From Nitrospinota bacterium (lineage in GTDB: Bacteria > UBA8248), in assembly GCA_011523725.1 (NCBI GenBank), contig WTGD01000075.1:1-13915 (forward strand): a stretch of DNA of 13,915 bases, given 5' to 3'. The position numbers and the translations under genes are program-made. This document shows, one piece after another, positions 12,513 through 13,915 of the stretch. Each line of letters starts with the position of its first letter. Within the stretch, counting starts at the first letter, position 1. The notes below the pieces were generated by a model, which saw only the letters and a list, made by a program, of their open reading frames with translations, was not told the origin of the DNA and made no database searches.

Positions 12513-13459
12513 CAACACTCTCCTTCATCAAAAATACTTTTCGGCAGCATCGCATGAACGCCTTTGACTCCGTTCACAATCTGCGTGATGCGCAAATCCA
12601 CCGCCAGGCTGCACAGCGTATAGGCGTCATCTTTGCTCATGCCGCGCACTTCTCCTAAAAACCGAATCGTTTCTCTTAGCGCCATTTTGGCCGCATTATC
12701 GAGAATGGGGTCGAATCCCATGAGGATATGATGAGTCGGCGTCTCCGCGCGGGGCATTTCCAGACTCAAATCCTTGCGGACGATGAGTTCCACTTTCGCA
12801 GACATGCCGCATTCCAGGGCCGAGAGGCAACTCTCCCCGTCTCCCTGGCAACCGTGTCCATCGCCGATGGCGAACAAAGCGCCATCGTTGAATACGGGAA
12901 GATAGACGCGAGAGCCCGCGATGAACTCCTTGTTGTCCATGTTTCCGCCCCAGATTCCCGGCGGAGTGGATGGAACACGGCCAAAATCTTCGGGTGGAGC
13001 CACACCGAAATTACCGAAATACGGCCTGAGCGGAACCTTCACGCCTGCGCCCCAATCCCCGGTATTCGCCTCCTTGTCGATTTCCACGATTACCGTTCTC
13101 GAATACGGGAAATCCTCGGGCAAGCCGCCGGCCAAGGGGCGGATAACGTTAAAGCCCCAATCATATCGCGGCCAGATATCAAGAAACCGCACCTCCAGAA
13201 CATCTCCTGCGACGGCCCCTTCCACCGCGACGGGGCCCGTGAGGATATGGCCGCCCAAGTCTCTCTTTCCGCGCTCGGCGATATCGCGCAGATTTTCAGA
13301 AGCCCTTTCCCGTATCGGAGATTCGAGGGTCCTGATCCCGGGTTCCGTGTGGATTTCGAGCACATCCCCCGAAGCCACGGTGAGAACCGGAGAAAGCCCG
13401 GCGTCATAATAACCCCACTGGATGTTGTCGGGGTTTTGCGCGATCACATGTTCGGCCAA
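12512..13459 (-). CDS. Acetamidase/formamidase-family hydrolase (copy 2 in transcription order)
   Basis: This 315-residue FmdA/AmdA-family protein is colinear with copy 3 and shares its motifs: G-G-H71-I-L-T-G-P-V, F-G-N-F-G-V-A-P-P (148-156), W-G-G-N-M-D (170-175) and G-D-G-H202-G-C-Q-G-D-G-E. The C-terminal segment A-K-M-A-L-R-E-T-I-R-F-L-G-E-V and the later S-L-A-V-D-L-R-I-T-Q-I are nearly invariant among the three copies. The middle differs at scattered positions such as the loop after residue 156, where substrate choice may lie. The start is TTG at 13457-13459, with AAGGG six bases upstream; no better in-frame start lies nearby. It ends in the TGATG junction with copy 3. No signal peptide, so cytoplasmic. 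Confidence 0.9.
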   Translation of the reverse strand: MAEHVIAQNPDNIQWGYYDAGLSPVLTVASGDVLEIHTEPGIRTLESPIRERASENLRDIAERGKRDLGGHILTGPVAVEGAVAGDVLEVRFLDIWPRYDWGFNVIRPLAGGLPEDFPYSRTVIVEIDKEANTGDWGAGVKVPLRPYFGNFGVAPPEDFGRVPSTPPGIWGGNMDNKEFIAGSRVYLPVFNDGALFAIGDGHGCQGDGESCLSALECGMSAKVELIVRKDLSLEMPRAETPTHHILMGFDPILDNAAKMALRETIRFLGEVRGMSKDDAYTLCSLAVDLRITQIVNGVKGVHAMLPKSIFDEGEC

Positions 13460-13484
13460 CGTCGGCCCTTTCCAGAAATAAAAT

Positions 13485-13915
13485 TCATTCGAACAAAGAT
13501 TTGGGAAGCATGGCGTGCACGCCCTTGGTGCCGTTCACGATCTGGGTGACACGCAAATCGACCGCCAGGCTGCACAACCTGTACGCATCATCGCGGCTCA
13601 TGCCCCGAAGCTCACCCAGAAACTGAATCGTCTCCCGCAAGGCCATCTTTGCCGCATTGTCGAGAATCGGGTCAAAACCCATCAGAATGTAGTGCGATTC
13701 CGTTTCCGCGCGCGGGGTCTTGATGTTCATGTCCTTTCGGACGTTCATCTCGAATGTGCCGATGAGGCCCATCTCGATTCCGTTGATGTTCGCCTCCCCA
13801 TCCCCCTGGCAACCGTGCCCATCGCCTACGGAAAACAGAGCTCCTTCAGTGAAAACCGGCAGATAAATCGTCGAGCCGGCCGTGAATTCCTTACAATCCG
13901 TGTTACCGCCCCACT
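13485..13915 (-). CDS. Acetamidase/formamidase-family hydrolase (copy 1), partial, cut by window edge
   Basis: The 5' part lies beyond the right edge. The visible 143 residues begin at W-G-G-N-T-D-C-K-E-F and correspond to residues 170 onward of the other two copies. G-D-G-H-G-C-Q-G-D-G-E is conserved. Where the others read N-x-D-N-K-E, this copy reads N-T-D-C-K-E. After G-D-G-E the sequence changes to A-N-I-N-G-I-E-M-G-L-I-G, unlike the A/S-C-L-x-A pattern of the others, so this copy may have a different substrate. An internal ATG at 13770-13772 is not the start, because the frame stays open and homologous up to the edge. It lies 25 bases upstream of copy 2. Confidence 0.9.
   Translation of the reverse strand, partial: WGGNTDCKEFTAGSTIYLPVFTEGALFSVGDGHGCQGDGEANINGIEMGLIGTFEMNVRKDMNIKTPRAETESHYILMGFDPILDNAAKMALRETIQFLGELRGMSRDDAYRLCSLAVDLRVTQIVNGTKGVHAMLPKSLFE

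Noticed and set aside
12728..13549. 273-codon + strand open frame opposite the formamidase copy 2
   Set aside because: Antisense shadow of a strongly conserved enzyme. Similar shadows occur opposite copy 3, which is explained by paralogy.

Overview
The window is bacterial chromosomal DNA with a GC content that looks to be in the mid-50s percent (estimated by eye). It carries 16 protein genes I can support, one partial gene at the right edge, and one further small candidate gene. I see no rRNA, tRNA, CRISPR array or insertion sequence. The organism cannot be named from sequence alone. Siroheme sulfite reduction, acetamidase/formamidase paralogs, a GPP34 protein and probable selenocysteine use would fit a deltaproteobacterium-like or Tectomicrobia-like environmental bacterium. 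TGA is the ordinary stop codon of several genes here, so in-frame TGA codons need a local explanation.

Region 1 (1-1912). A half-length TauE/SafE permease (+) ends in a hairpin terminator. Facing it on the minus strand is the most unusual part of the window, transcribed from about 1840 down to 616: a DsbA/FrnE-like thioredoxin-fold gene, a DUF971 zinc-site protein, and a 46-codon ORF. The DsbA-like gene has its best start and Shine-Dalgarno upstream of an in-frame TGA that falls exactly on the first catalytic cysteine (C-Y-V-U-P-Y-A). A stem-loop follows at the distance and with the loop G expected of a bacterial SECIS. The small ORF also contains an in-frame TGA, again as CxxU (C-P-T-U). I read this as a probable selenoprotein cluster.

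Region 2 (1913-6781). A DUF4202 gene (-) diverges from a four-gene + strand operon: cobA (uroporphyrinogen-III methyltransferase), a siroheme/4Fe-4S nitrite/sulfite reductase, a CbiX-type sirohydrochlorin chelatase and an ATP-grasp ligase. The last three genes overlap and are translationally coupled. CobA and CbiX supply two of the three steps from uroporphyrinogen III to siroheme, and the reductase uses the cofactor. The role of the ATP-grasp enzyme is unknown. A sigma-70-like promoter and a perfect 8+8 inverted repeat lie upstream of cobA.

Region 3 (6782-8901). An EamA/DMT transporter appears to be expressed from a leaderless transcript. It is followed by a tight pair, a STAS anti-sigma-factor antagonist-like protein and a bacterial GPP34 (GOLPH3/Vps74-like) protein.

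Region 4 (9036-13915, all minus strand). This looks like a catabolic gene series. In transcription order it holds three tandem acetamidase/formamidase paralogs (the first cut by the window edge), a small cupin, a Gfo/Idh/MocA oxidoreductase, a second cupin and a MaoC-like hydratase. The likely theme is amide or ester-like substrate breakdown with sugar- or acyl-type oxidation steps, but the substrate is not readable from the sequence.

No gene-free stretch exceeds about 170 bases once the small TGA-containing ORF is counted.
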